Source: Zygnema cylindricum
Lineage: Eukaryota > Streptophyta > Zygnematophyceae > Zygnematales > Zygnemataceae
Direction of reading: 5' to 3'
Assembly (NCBI GenBank): GCA_037447655.1
Contig: JBBHKE010000102.1
Location: forward strand, 76,300 to 138,299
Length of the DNA: 62,000 nucleotides
The notes under the pieces were generated by a model, which had not been told where the DNA came from, did no database searches, and saw only the letters and a program-made list of their open reading frames with translations. Shown one piece after another: positions 22,886 through 36,194 of the stretch. The translations under genes and the position numbers were made by a program. Within the stretch, counting starts at the first letter, position 1. Each line of letters begins with the position of its first letter.

Positions 22886-24650
22886 ACAGTGTCTCATTTT
22901 TTGAAGTAATCATTCTGTTCTAAACCTGGCAATCATCTCTGTATTTGGACAAGTGACATGGATGCGCACTGATCCGTCTTGCAAAGATACAGCAATGTGT
23001 ATTATTTGTTAGCGTCTGAACGTAGGAGATTTCAATTTCAATTTCTCCATTGTTTGCAATTATAGTTGTGAAATTGGTGACATTGCAGTAGCAGTTCAAT
23101 TTCTCTGCCATAATTTCTGTAGGAACAACTAGGTGAGCAAAATAAGAAACACCCCTAAATACTCCCAATTGGACGATAGCTATCGCAGCTTGACAGCAAC
23201 CATCATCGACCTTGTTTGTATTGTTTTAGGGAAGACTACTTATGGAAGTTACATTGCGGTGATGAAGTTCAGGAACTGTGTGAACTTCCATCTTCAGAAA
23301 AGGGCTTATCTAACATTTCCTTTCATTAGAAAATTTGGAAAGCATGCATCAATCTTGTGATTAAATTCAAGAAATGGAAAAGTGCTTGAATCACACTGGT
23401 TTTGATCATTTATGAGACCTCTTTTGTTGTTCAGCTTTCAGTTTCTCAAAATTCAGCGTCAATTTCTTCTTACAGCTGCTGCGGATCTTTACCGGTCAAT
23501 AAAGTGAATAGCATTTCACAATAAACACACACAAAACACGGCTAATCAATGACTTCTATGATGCGGGTCAGATTTTGAAGTAAGATCCTGTGACCATGAT
23601 GGTGATTGGTACAATTCAATAGAAGTATGTACCAGTAGCCTTCAGTTATCATGCAATATACTCAATAATGATTTTGCAGTCGTTGTTATCAGACAACTGT
23701 TTATATGGGTTTATGGCCACTTCAACCTTGTGGTGGAAGATACCTTTGCCTATTCATTCCTTGAAAACAAAACAGCAACATTACAACCTACAGCCGCACT
23801 TGATCTAAGATAAACATTTCTCCTCGAGTGGTGCTATCCTATGATGAGAGCTGGGCACACAAGGGCAGGATAGAAACAAAAAATTGAACAAAAAAGAACA
23901 AATCTTATCACAACGTTTCTGCTGAGCCCATGCAGATATCGCTTTTTACTATTAGCATATAAACTTCCATGCTTAAGATAAACATTTCTCCTCGAGTGGT
24001 GCTCTCCTATGATGAGAGCTGGGCACACATAGCCAGGATAGAAACAAAAAATTGAACAAAAAAGAACAAATCTAATCACAAGGTTTCTGCTGAGTCCATG
24101 CAGATATCGCTTTTTACTATTAGCATATAAACTTCCATGCTGAGCGACTCAGTTCCATGAGTACACTCTAGGAGTAAACCAATTCAAAACCAATATCAAA
24201 GACTTCTGGGAGAGTCATCTAGTGCCCTTTGGTATATGAACAAAATCATCCAAAAAATATTGAGACTTTATATATTCTCACTCAATCGAGTGGTTGTAAT
24301 GTTGACAAAAGAATTTGGAACTTTTTGACGCTGCTTTTTCTTTTTTACCAAATAGCGTTGCTCTCATGCTACCAAGAATACTGTACGGACCTCTACCACC
24401 ACCATGACTACTGCCGCATATAGACCTCTGTTCTTTCCAAAATTGTCACATCAGGGAACTGGCTGTGAATTGTAAATACAATGATAATATTCTCTCATGT
24501 AATGCCAAAGCCTGAAAAACAGGACAACACCACCCAGTCGTTATCGATACATTGGGTTCATTAAAATGTTTATGGCAACCTCAAGGAAAAAAAACGCCTA
24601 TTCAAAAAAATCCTAGATTCATTCGCTATTTTACGATATGCTCAATATCA
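22886..24650. other. Convergent intergenic region between RF3 and LETM1
   Basis: This holds the 3' ends of two converging genes. Short frames are present, none recognised. The only structured feature is the tandem duplication at 23807-24141. 'AATAAA' occurs near 23500 (+) but is too distant from the RF3 stop to assign with confidence. Confidence 0.5.
23807..24141. repeat. 168-bp tandem duplication
   Basis: Two head-to-tail copies (23807-23974 and 23975-24141) both begin 'aagataaacatttctcctcg' and end 'catataaacttccatgct'. They differ at roughly ten positions. The copies lie between the 3' ends of RF3 and LETM1, so they could fall in either 3' UTR. Confidence 0.9.
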
Positions 24651-27600
24651 TTATGTTTGTTGAGGCTGCTTATGGTCCTCAGGAACATTTTCCATTGTCC
24701 CAAGATTTACAATATCCTCTACCAAAATTTTCCCATCTGCAAAAAAGCCACCATCAAAACCGGTTCAGTTAAACTGATTATAACTGAGCTAGAGGATGAT
24801 CTCTCCATGGAAACCAGAGTGCTGAATCCAGAGTTAAGCACCGCATGATGATAAAATAACACACAATCTTTTATTTCACCACCAAAAAAGTTGGAGCAGG
24901 TCCAACGATCCAGCTCAATACCCTGAGATTTCCCTATAAGTGGCAGTTCCCTAGACAAACGAACATACGCTTGGAGTCGCATCTCTCTTCAGTTTTTAGC
25001 ATTCCATCAACATACTTCTTTGCCTTATTTGCTTCAGGGGGAGACATTTCTTGTTGGCCAATCCAATCCTAACTTCCAGACTCAGTCATATACAGATTGC
25101 TGCAACTCAAGCCAAAGCTCCCGGTTGCCGGGCCACATGACACCTGTCCTCCTCAGGATGGTTGGCTTTTTAGGGTCTTTACAGGATTTGGCTCTCTTTT
25201 GTTCACAGCCAAAGAAAGCCAAGCTATTGCCACAGTTGCCTAGTCGCTGAACATATATACAACAATAAGAAAATAACTAACAAACCACGAAAGAAGCCAG
25301 AAAGTTTGAACGTAACGGCCAATATGTAGATAGGTGACAACAAGGTAGAAGTCTTACCCTGGTCTTTGGCCAGACTGCTTATGAGCTCCGCCACAGGATC
25401 ATCCCCCAAGCTCCTTCTTAAAACTTGACAAGCGGCAGCTACCTCCTCTGGGGTTACCTTACCATCATGATCTCTGAAGAGTAACAAACCCAATCGGCTC
25501 AACGACACACACGTTAGGGATAGAGCACAGTGACAGATGTCGCATTAAGTCTAGCCTCAACAGAACTATTATGAAGCAACTATAAACTTGCAGAATAGCA
25601 TCACATATGTCCTGCAAGTGCCTACATGACGACGACAAGTTATGGCAATGACCTTTTTGAAAATAATAGCGGCAATTAAGAAAAACAGTTCCTGCTTATT
25701 TTATTTTTTCCTCATCGATATTGTTATGTTAGATTATGTTTGGTATGGACATCTTGATATCTATACACGCGATTTCCACTCACGTGTCCAGAATCTTCCA
25801 ATTAGAACCAATCTTTTGATCCACGTCATCCAGCTCCTTCTCTAGCTTGTGGAGCATTGAGTCTACCTGTAAAAAAAAACAGTACCCACCTTAATCCCTT
25901 TAAGTCTCACCAGAATCTGGAGCCATCTGCCATTCGGTGAACAGATCTGATTCTAACTGCACCAAGCTGCCCTTCCCACTTATGGAAAGACAAAATACAC
26001 TATGACTACAACATCTCATTTACATAAGGTTCGTAATGTTCTCCTCAAGAAGGTAACATTTTATAGTGAGAACTATACAACAGGATTACTACCGAACTAT
26101 AAGCTTTGTCTATATGCTTCTAGAAACAAACGATCAGCCCACTCCCACATGCTTTCCACCTTTTGGCCCCCCTCTTATTTGCTTCAAACATCCAGTACCT
26201 TGGCATTTCTGCATGCAATAACACACAACTTTTGCACAAGCAATAATCGTTCCTTGTCCAAATTGCCTACCTCGCAACAGAACTCAGAAATCTACAGCTC
26301 AGAAGCTCAACCACAAAAATGAACTTGTCTTGTATGAATTAGGCAGAAGCCTAGAATCCTTTTGATGATAGTCATATACTCAAGACCAGTACACCCTGAA
26401 TCGCTAGAGTGAATAACACTAATTCAGTGGCATTTGTGACCACGAAATAGCAATCCTAACAACACTAATTCTTTAAACAGTTCGGAATCAGCCACCTCAT
26501 TCGCCTCACCCTTACAGCCAGTAATCATCATACAAAAAACTGTAGAGCACATACAATTTTCTGTATAATTACTGTGATTAATTGCCAGCAACGGCAATAC
26601 TTGCATATGTATAATTATCATATAAGAAGGATTTGTACCTTGGATATGAGTGCTGTAGAGGCTTCGGAATCACTGTGTTGTGCTGCCTCCGCTGCTGCTT
26701 CATGCGCCGCACGGTACGCCTCCCGAGCCTCGGCCTCACTCCCAGTGCCCTCTTTGGCCACCATGCTGTTATAAAGTTGGATCTGCAAAGTTTCCTTCAC
26801 CTCATTAACAATTCTCCTCTTTGATTTTCCCATGGAGCTCATCCCACAAAAACACACTGTTTGTACGTGTTACTCAAACTGTATGAAAGTGTACAATTAC
26901 TCACCAAGTGTGAGTAATTCCTGATATCTTAATTCATCACACAATAGTGATCACATAGCAAGTCAATACAAAAAAAAAAGGGTGATAAAGCAAGTCAGTC
27001 AAGAGCATAACTAGCCTTTCATGATACAGTGACACATAGAGGATTAATCTGAAAGACAATGTCCCTAGAATGAAATCGCTCTAAGTAATACAGTAATTGA
27101 CCTTTTCCAAAGGAGGTAACCTAAGCCTGACCTAGAATAACAGATTGATGACAGGTCAATATCGATACCCTGATTGTTGAGCAACAAAGAAACCTGATAT
27201 ACTAATACATAAAAACGTAAAAACAACTAATTTCCAGCCACAACCCACCTTTACTTTAGCGTCCTGGTTCTTGTGTAAACTTGACTACATATGCACTTAC
27301 CTCTTGATTCACCATGCGCAAGAAGTCGGCTCGTTCCTTCGCAACAGACTGCAACCCCATCCTCAGAGTCGAAAAAAAGAAAAAACATCAACAGCCGGCC
27401 AGGTGTAGCTGACAGACTCAAAAGCTTCTTTTGTTTTCTGAGATTCTTGCAGAAAACAGGTGACCGTGAACATAGAACCTCATTCACAGCAGATAAGATG
27501 TTCTAAAACTTGCTCTTGGGCTGCACGGCTCACAGCCACTTCTGAAAAAAAAAAAAATCTAATGAAGCTGCAAATAAATGTCATCTGTGGCATTGAGCAC

Positions 27601-30600
27601 AATAACATTGCTATGGACCAGGAAGACATGGATTCGTCTGTCTATTCATTTTGAAACATCCTATCCTACCAAGAGTGTCTGTTGTAAACTATTTTTTTCA
27701 GATAATTTTATGAAAACACTTCAGAGCATCAGGTTACATAAATTGCAATCATATCAAACATATATATATTTTTATCTATTTTCTTGGCAAAACGATTGAT
27801 AATAACAATAATAATAACAAATAGATACACGAATATGACACAAAAACAAATAAGAAACAGTCGAAACTCTCACAGAGCCAGCTGCTAGCGTTGCAAGGGC
27901 AGCGCTCAACTTGCAGAGGTCGTCCCTCTTTGAAGAAGCCTTTTTGGACACAGCTTTGGCCTTTTCAACTGCTTTGTCATGTGCTTCCCTCTCTACAGTA
28001 GTAGGTGCTTGCATCTCTTCCAACGCATGGTCACGAGAAGCCTCCTCCTCTTCAAGTTTCAGCCGAGCTCTCTCTTGTGCTTCCTCTTCCTGTGAGATCA
28101 GTCAAAACGTAACAAAAAGATACAACGTAAGAATTCATATTTCCAAAAAACAGCTGTTAATATCCGGGGCGGCAATTTTTAAAACACAGTGAAAATGCAA
28201 TGACCCACTTTCTGTAGCCCGAGGTGATCTTTGGACCAGGTAACAGCTAAAGCTCCTTCAAAGTTGTTACAAAACAAAAATTACAACGGGCCAAGCATTT
28301 ACCTTGTACATAAGGCAGCATACTTTCAAAAAACAGTAAAGAAAATGCTATAATAAGATTGCCATACATGACTCGAAAAAGCTTAGATTCCTCTATGTGG
28401 TCCATGCACACCCGAATGTCAGAAGATCTACAGTCAACAAGATGTCATTCGTCTAGAGGGTTACGTTTGGCATTTGCTTCCACTGTGACCTCTGTCAAGA
28501 ATTTTTCACTGGAGGAGCCAAAGCAGTCTCCAACAGCAGTCTATAATTAACCAAAGCAGTCTCCCATAGCAGGCAATCTCTCATCTCTAGATAAGCGTGA
28601 GAGAGAGGAGCTAACTTAACTCACCATCGATGCTCTGCAGTACTCTTACCTTGATTAGCGCCTCCTCCTCCTTGAGTTTCTCTAATTTACGCTTCCTCTC
28701 TGCCACTGTATCTTCTGTGACGGAAGCCGAAGCACCCACTTGCTCCACCACTGTGTCCGGTAGTGAGGAAAGTGTAAACGACATCACCTCCTCCGGTTTC
28801 AAGCGGTTGCCCACAAGGAATGCTCTGCAAAATGGTTCCCATAACACAGATCCCACCATTTCAAACAAAAAATTATCTTGAAATGGAATACTCATCAGCT
28901 ATGGGATATAGCCATATGATCGTCAGGTCTTACATCATCTACGAACGTGAAGCATACCTTGAAAGAATGAGAAGTGAAGACGGTACAGCTCGGTTGAGGG
29001 ACAGATCAAGCCAATCGCGTAGCTGCAAACCATTGCACCTTCCCTCAACATATAAGCTTGCTCTGTTCTAATTTTCAAACAGCAGGTCAACATAGATGGG
29101 GAGATTTTGTCTTCCTCACATCAACGCCAGTCTAATGCTTGCAGAGAAGCTAACTGATTAGAAAGAAACGATAATATAAAGCAGGAAACCCCTTGCTCTG
29201 TCCCATGCCATCCAACATTGAGACAATGCAAACCAGTGTCAGAAATCTAGTGAAAGATAACATGCTCTGCTCAGCTTTGCATCACAGTAGAGCACACGGG
29301 AGAGGAAAAAGACTCCAAGGTCAGAATCACAACAAGTGACAAACATCTTGACCAGCGTGACAAAGTACACTGCCGTTTTGTGTTAAAGAAACTGAGAATG
29401 TCGGTGAAAGGTGAGTCACCTGCTGCTGCATCTCCTCCACAGAGAGTAGTCCCATCATGCCTCGTTCTCTGGCTGCAGAACGCAGCTCTGCCTCAGTGAG
29501 GGACTCCACACCTTCGGCTTGAATCATTTTGTCATCTTCCTTGATCCTGCATCATATACACAGCACGGAGATTTGGAATCACCACAGCCTACAATCATAG
29601 GCATTAACAACTCAGTGAATTCCAACTTGCAAGTACCTTAAGATAAACAATTTACCCTCTGGCGCTTCTTGTTATTTCAAAACCAACCCAATTGAACGAG
29701 GACCAAGTGGCGTGCTACAAATATTCACCAACAACTTCATACAAATGAAACAATTTGACACAGAGGGTGGTAAACAACGAAGACCCTGGGCTTTAACAAG
29801 TTGTAAGACATAATCTTTGATTACATGTAGGACCCGCCTAAAAGCCCTTCTCATGAGTCTCCGGTTCCCAATAAAACTCCTTATTGAACCTCTTTTGAAC
29901 TCTTACACAAAACTCTCTGTCGGACTTTGGCAACAATCTCCATTTAGTACCCTCCTAAACCATTCTGACAGCTAATGGAACAGCGAACAGGACCCAATGT
30001 CTTGGCCCTGCTATGTCTGGCAAATGTCAGAAGTCAATTCATAAATAACACCTTTTCCATACAAACTCACCAGGCCAGCTTGGCACGCAAAATATAACGG
30101 AGATATGCATCTGTTCCGAATGTTTGCAATCCCATATATTTGCACATGCTCACGAGACGAGATCTGCAGCCAGCAAACAACACAGTCAACGCACCCATCA
30201 GATCTATGCATAAATTGGTGGATTATATGTTTTAGAATGTTAGGGAGATATTTATTGTCTGTAAGATTCATTTGGCAATACTCCATTTCATGTCTACAAC
30301 ATATACTAAGTGGAAACCATTATTCAGTGCACAACATTTTGCATGTATGGTTACCGATCAAACTATGCGGACTCCTTCCGTTGTTCGTTTAATAAGTAGA
30401 AGAAATAACAAAGGTAGGTGGAGAATGAATAAGAATGTGACAAGAAGATCAAGTGTGACTGAAGTGTAACATTGCCATTTCAAAAATATCACATTAACAA
30501 TTGATGTTGAAGATGCCAAAAACATACTCTAAAACTCGCAAACAACTATTCACCAATACAGTAATGCGCCCAGCATTCCAGGAACTCGCAGACTGTTTTG

Positions 30601-33600
30601 AGAGAGGGAATTTCCTATCGTTACAGCCGTTTTGGAAGCTGACATTCTTAAGTTGCTGGACTCCACAGTGCAAGTCTATTTGGCCAAAGTGTGTCAGGTA
30701 ACTGCCACTGATGTCCTCAAAATCTGGAAGTTGCTTCTCGGCAATTGTTTACTCAGTGGAATGGCAGAGTCATGAGCGTTGGTAATATGATTTCCAAGCA
30801 GGCGGTCAAACACAAAAACTGTCATGCAAAAATTGCAATACTGAAACAGTCGAGAAGAATAAAGTTACACCCGAACATTAAGCTTTTCCTATGGTGATAG
30901 TTATAATATTGTCTGGACAAGGGACAGAACTGTGCGTCTTTAAAAAACAAAAGGACACCGTAAACCAGAGCCTGGTAAACAACTGAATGAGTTCGCACAG
31001 CTTGATTGGCAACAATACAATTCTTCCCAGAAGGCTCTGGACAGAATAGGTAAGCTAAAGCTATTCCACTTAGTATATGTTGTACCTATGCAAAGGAGCA
31101 TTGAACAGTATGCCAATGAGTCTTACAGATTGCGAGAAAAGAATAGGAGCAAACAGTTCACTTCAAAACCTCACCAGCATGCAAACTGCACAACAGTGAT
31201 GGGATGAACAAGCGAAAACCATTAACAGTTAATTTGAAACCAATTACAGCTTTATGTGGCCATTTGCGGTAATTTTCATACATGCATGATACTCTTCCAT
31301 ACTCAGAGACGTGTACATAGACCAGAAGGTCATAACAAACATCAACAAAGTTCAAACACACCCTTGTACAGAGATTTTGTCGACCCGATGACAAGGGATA
31401 AATAAATTGAGGCTAGAGAAGCAAGGTTATGAAAGTACCCTGGTCGCAGAACATTTGACTCAATTTGCCTAAGCTCTCGTCCAACAAGCACCAATAGACT
31501 ATGACAGTTTAAAATCCTTAAACCAAATTCAAAGATTTCTACATTTCCAATAAATGATGTGCAAGCAGGTACACAGATCATGAAGGATGAGGACAAGTTG
31601 TGGCTATTGACCAGTTCATTTAGCAATAGTTTTATCAGATTTATCCACAGCCTTCAATGGTACATGGTCGAAAACAGCTAATAACGATTTTATATTTTTA
31701 TTGCAACTTCTGTAGCCTGAAGCCCCAGAGCCCCTGTTCCTAGCCCAGAAAATGGAAAAACATCGACAACCAAGGGACATGACATGCTATGCAATAGTAA
31801 TTGCCCTGGATGATTTTCCACAGTACCCCCTCCAGCTTTATAACGAACCAGTTAAAATACACTCTTTTTGGCCGTTGGTGGGATAGATTCCAGTAGAACG
31901 CCATAATACACATTCTCCAGGTTACAAAATTTCCCAAATTCACTAAATTGATCAGTGTGTTTTACATTTAATGCCTCAACACCACATAAATTTCAAACAC
32001 GTTCTTTGAATATACTAAAAAGCACCAATTAATGATTATAAATATCAAATCATATCCATGCACCTTAACAGTATACATTTGCACCCACTGGTACACAAGT
32101 GATAGAAAATTTAAGTGATCAAAACATTTAGGTTGTGAGACTTCCAATTTCCGCACCTCGTAATGTTGTCAAGAGTAAGTTCATCGTTAAACAATTTGGC
32201 GAAGCTAAGGATTTCTTCGTTGGTGACCCTTTCCCCTGTCCGCACCTGCAAAAAATTTCTTTGACTCAATCAGATTTCTCAAAGACCTTGATTCCTGTCC
32301 ATACTAGTCAACGACGGGGGTAACCGCTGCTTGCTTGAAGATGTGATCGTTCTTTATGGAGAAAATGTCCGTTTCATGAGATGAGCATCACCAATCAACG
32401 GCCACTAACACCTCCCAGAACTTCATACTCCTCGTGCATCACTCAAGGCTTGCTTAAATACTAAGCACGGTCTTTTCACGACACACCTCGCCTAATTTTC
32501 CCACTGATCACTCGTGCAATTGGGACCTTCTTTAACATGACACTCATTTAAAGTAAATGCTTCTCCATTTCTCATGACTAATGATACCATTTCCAAATAG
32601 CCTGCATGCATTGGACACTTGACAGAGAATTCTCCTTTCTGTAGTCCTCCGACCTCAACCATAACCGGCAATGCGTGGTGGACCTCTGATCACATGTTTG
32701 TTTTAGTCGCGAATAAGTATCCTACCTTTGTCATGAATTGCTGTAGAGTTTCAGCAGTCTTTTTTAAATCGCCAGAATGAGATTTCTTCACCTCCTTGGC
32801 CATCTCACCCACAGTCTCTTGAAGGAACTTTGCCATCTCTAGCCTTGCTTTCAACTTGCGTTTCAAATTTTCCTGTCAAAATCTCAAACATGGCACAAAC
32901 AGGATAATTCATTTTGATTTCTCCAGGATCTGGTCCTCCTCAAAACCCTCAATGTAAAGCTTTACTCTCAAACGATGACTGGTACCAATCCTTCTGCCAA
33001 CAGGAAGAAGTCCTTCACCATATGTAACAAACAGCTTGCTGTTGCACAAGAGGCTGTCTCAAAATGCAAAAGCACACTGCATTCTGTCAAAATCGAGAGG
33101 GCAAAGCAGAAAAAATGGAAACTTGACAATGCTGTAATTATTTAATCATTTGCTTATGTTAATAAGTGAAAAAAAAACGATGTGTTGCCATGTCCTCCAC
33201 ATGACCCATCCACGAGATTGAAGCAAGTTCGCATAACTCACCTCCTCCTTCATTTTATCCTGAAATGTTGATGGCAGCATATTGGGAAACAGCCTGAGCG
33301 CTAAAGGCAAAGCAAATTCCATAAATGGTATAATAATGAAAACAGCGAATGGTACAAGACGAAAGATGTCAGCAGCCGTCCTTGTCAACTGCTGCCTCTC
33401 TCTCCTTGTCAGATTTTTGCCGTTGGCGAGCTTCAAAAGCAGACGGGAGGAAATCCTAATGTCAGCCCACAGCAGCTTTGTGCCCACCCAGTAGTGCTGC
33501 AGAGTATCCACTACTACCATTCTCCATTCTACAAGCTTGTTTTTCCAATCATCTCTAGTCATGGACGCCACACTTCTGATCCCAGAAGGAATGGCCAAGA

Positions 33601-34261
33601 ATATTTGCCAAACCCGAGAAAAAATTGCAGCTATCAGCAAAAATGAAGCTCTCACAACCCCTTTCCCTTCCTTCATGGCGTCATTTGCAGCCTTCACTCG
33701 TGCCTTCACACTAGTCAGCCCCTCCACTGCCTGGTCACAGTCTTCAGGTGATGCTTCCTTTGCCTTCTTCTTCAGCCCCGTCTCCTCCGTCTCACTACTC
33801 ACTCCTTGAGAAGCTGCTTGCATTTGCTGCAAACATGTTCTTGGAAGAGAAACAATCCGGCGAGCATGTATGTGACTGGCTGTCAGACGAGAAACCATAA
33901 CCTCGGACCGCAAATTTGTGTCTGAGCAGGCTGACTGCAACCCCTCAACAACAGGATAGGACTTCCAAGTACCTCGGCTTACCGTTGCCAAAGATGGTTT
34001 GCTATTGAAAAGTGAGCAAGACAGAGGCCTGACATCAGATTCACAAGCTCTTTCATCCTGCTGCCTGCTGCATAGAACACTCGGAAACTGATAATCGGCA
34101 GAAAAATAGGCAGACTGCTGGTGCCTCCAGCCGGAACTGGAGGAGAATGCAGCACTGTCAGAAGAAAGGAGTCCGCGAGAAGATTCCACAAAAAGATTAT
34201 CTCTCACGCAGCGTCGGACAACTCCCCGAGTCAGTTTTTGGAGAACGTCTTTGTAAGCCAT
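24651..34261 (-). CDS. LETM1: LETM1-family mitochondrial inner-membrane protein
   Basis: Family role: mitochondrial cation/proton exchange, volume control and respiratory-chain biogenesis. Exons in transcript order: 34261-33242, 32872-32726, 32245-32157, 30163-30071, 29546-29420, 29022-28958, 28824-28650, 28089-27874, 27348-27301, 26782-26639, 25866-25784, 25473-25358, 24736-24651. They join in frame to 802 residues. Seen: a basic, Ser-rich N-terminus consistent with mitochondrial import; the LETM1 core from [23 protein letters not shown] (about 256-278); one membrane segment near 301-326 containing the family's conserved proline; then the [39 protein letters not shown] and LRDWLDLSL blocks. 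A long charged, coiled-coil-like region follows. A canonical EF-hand loop [12 protein letters not shown] is formed across exons 11-12, and a weaker second one ([11 protein letters not shown]) across exons 12-13. The stop follows QQT. Intron 3 (about 2 kb) holds nothing I recognise. Confidence 0.95.
26392..26508 (+). mobile_element. Decayed family T MITE fragment in LETM1 intron 10
   Basis: The left end CACCCTGAATCGCTAGAGT after TA (26390-26391) and the following 'gaccacgaaatagcaat...cactaatt' match the family T copy at 22004. No right terminus is visible, so it looks truncated; the end coordinate is approximate. Confidence 0.55.
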
Positions 34262-35189
34262 GGCTCCAGGCCAAAATTTTGAACTCTAAGAAAATCAGTA
34301 CACAAACAACAAGTGGTTAACAGCTAAGCCTTGAGAGAAACAAACATTTTAGAAGGCCCGGAGAAGGGACCCGAAGGCAAAAATTCATCGCGAGGAATGC
34401 AGAGAAGAATACAAATTTCCGGGAGGCCCACATTCTGAAACAAAGCGCAAGATCGCAAACTCATCATCATGCATAGCTGACACCACTCCCGCAGAAACTA
34501 ACCAGAAACCAATTGGAGTGTGTGTGCTGTAGAACTGGAAACAAGTTTCTAGCAGATGTGGAAAGAATGATGAGAGAATGAAGCGTACTTAAAACGTGCG
34601 AAAAGAACTGGAAACGCTATATGCTGTTCCACCGTACTATACGCGTGCTATACGGTTTTGTAAGTAAATTACGCATATAATACCGGTAAAACTGCATAAA
34701 TTTGCTTTCGCACATTTGATTGGAAGTTTTGGGACTATGGAAAGAAGCATCGACATTTCCTTCCGCTTTGGCGCTCAACTTGGGAAGCCACGACGCTGGA
34801 AAGCATCCACCGACGACCGTTTTAGTGTGGCATTTTCAGTACCGTGAGGGCATTGCCGTATTGGAATGGTCACGATCTCCTATACGCACCAGTTGGCAAT
34901 TTGGCACATGGAAGTCCGAAACGGTATTGTCGAAAAAAGTGAAACATATGTACTGAAAAAGTGAGAGAACATGTATGGTAAAAAGTGCAACAATACAACC
35001 GAACTTTTCTAAGGGTTTTTTTCATAGTTGTTCAAAACGGAAAGTACGCACGAAACGAACGAGCGAATAATACGTGCGTTTCGCATTTAACATTTAAAAT
35101 ATTCGTTAAAATGCGTACCCTATTATGTATCCGTACTATTTCGTACATGTTCCAAAATTTGAATTTTTCATGTGCCGTAGTTTTATGAA
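34262..35189. other. Intergenic region upstream of LETM1
   Basis: This contains the presumed LETM1 promoter and 5' UTR on the - strand (immediately above 34261). From about 34590 to 35180 the sequence becomes rich in CGTAC/GTACG and resembles the GTAC-rich transposons of the first 13 kb, although I find no clear element ends. No gene is recognised. Confidence 0.4.
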
Positions 35190-35358
35190 TACAGGGTAGG
35201 CTTGTATGGCAACCTGTTGGTCTAGGTTCAAATCCTAGCTATAAGCTCTTTTATGTCAGAGTTATATTTTCTGTCTGTCTGAGACTATTTGACAACCATA
35301 CATGGCCCCCTCTCTCTATCTCTCTAAGAGTCTACGACTGCTTAAAAAAAAAAAAAGA
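35190..35358 (+). mobile_element. tRNA-related SINE-like unit, copy 1
   Basis: Positions 35221-35238 form CTAGG-TTCAAAT-CCTAG, a perfect 5-bp tRNA T-arm stem containing GGTTCAAATCC, which matches the RNA polymerase III B box. It is followed by an unrelated 'tatgtcagagttatattttctgtctgtctgagactat' body, a CT-rich stretch and an A-run at about 35344-35356. That order (tRNA-like head, body, A tail) is that of a SINE. The A box is not clear. Confidence 0.6.
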
Positions 35359-35467
35359 CAATATACAAATTACCTTTTCCTGCATTCAGCATGGCCTAAA
35401 ACAATAAAAAAACTCTAAAAAACCCTACAAAACCCTGCTCTCACCCTACTCCTCGAGTTGTAGGCAT

Positions 35468-35605
35468 AGATGCTTCTGGCGCGGTTCATAAATGCTTCAA
35501 ATCTTGGCCATAACCTCTTTTATGTCAGAGTCATATTTTGTGTCTGTCTGAGATTATCTGACAGCCAGCCATGGCCTTCTCTCTCTATCGTCACAGTGTT
35601 GTGTC
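35468..35605 (+). mobile_element. SINE-like unit, copy 2 (diverged)
   Basis: This repeats the body of copy 1: 'cataacctcttttatgtcagagtcatattttgtgtctgtctgagattatctgacagccagccatggcc' followed by a CT-rich stretch. The B box is degraded (GCTTCAAATCTTGG) and no A tail is seen. It lies about 110 bases after copy 1 in the same orientation. Confidence 0.55.
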
Positions 35606-35619
35606 TCAGACCTCTCGGT

Positions 35620-36185
35620 CTTATCGCGATGATTGCGATAACCAATAATATCGGGCGTCGAACGATAACGGATAGGCGATAAATCCATCCGAGGCGATAA
35701 ATCCATCCGGGACGATAAAAATGTTGTCTCCGATATATTTCGGTATATAAGCCCTAAGACTAGTGTTGGGTATCGAGAGCCTTTTTCCGATATTTGATAT
35801 GTGCCTGTCTTTTACCTATTGATAATTAATATATCGTTCCGGTATATCGAGAAGGCTATGAAATAACCATAAATCGCAACCAGTTATGGAGTTGGTAGCT
35901 ATCGCACGAACTACGTACGTCAGTTTGACAAAAAAAAAATCAACCCATCCCCCCCCCCACCAAACCCACCCCTTCCCCCCCCCAAGAGGGCGCCCTTGGG
36001 GGTGGAGGGGGTGGGGGTTTCTATACTGGGTTTCGTATAGTTAATTTCTGTACTGAATTTGTACGCGTACCCACCTCCAACCGAATATATTGCGATAATT
36101 TTTCTTGGTGTCGGAGCGATATATCGGGCCCTCCAACCTTTCAATATTTGATATATCGAAAATGGAATTTATCGCGATAAGAAAT
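35620..36185. repeat. TATCG/CGATA-rich repeat region with C-rich/G-rich tracts
   Basis: Dense CGATAA and TATCG motifs occur, including two 'gcgataaatccatccg'-type direct repeats near 35675-35715. At 35941-36017 long C-runs are followed by G-runs (GGGGGTGGAGGGGGTGGGGG), which could form quadruplex or intercalated structures. Similar TATCG-rich sequence lies beyond the LINE at 38690-39000, as if the LINE had inserted into it. Confidence 0.55.
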
Positions 36186-36194
36186 TTGTTGATA

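Noticed and set aside
35190-35265. Full tRNA gene at the T-arm-like sequence
   Set aside because: Only the T arm is convincing; the rest does not fold as a cloverleaf, so it is called a SINE-like unit.
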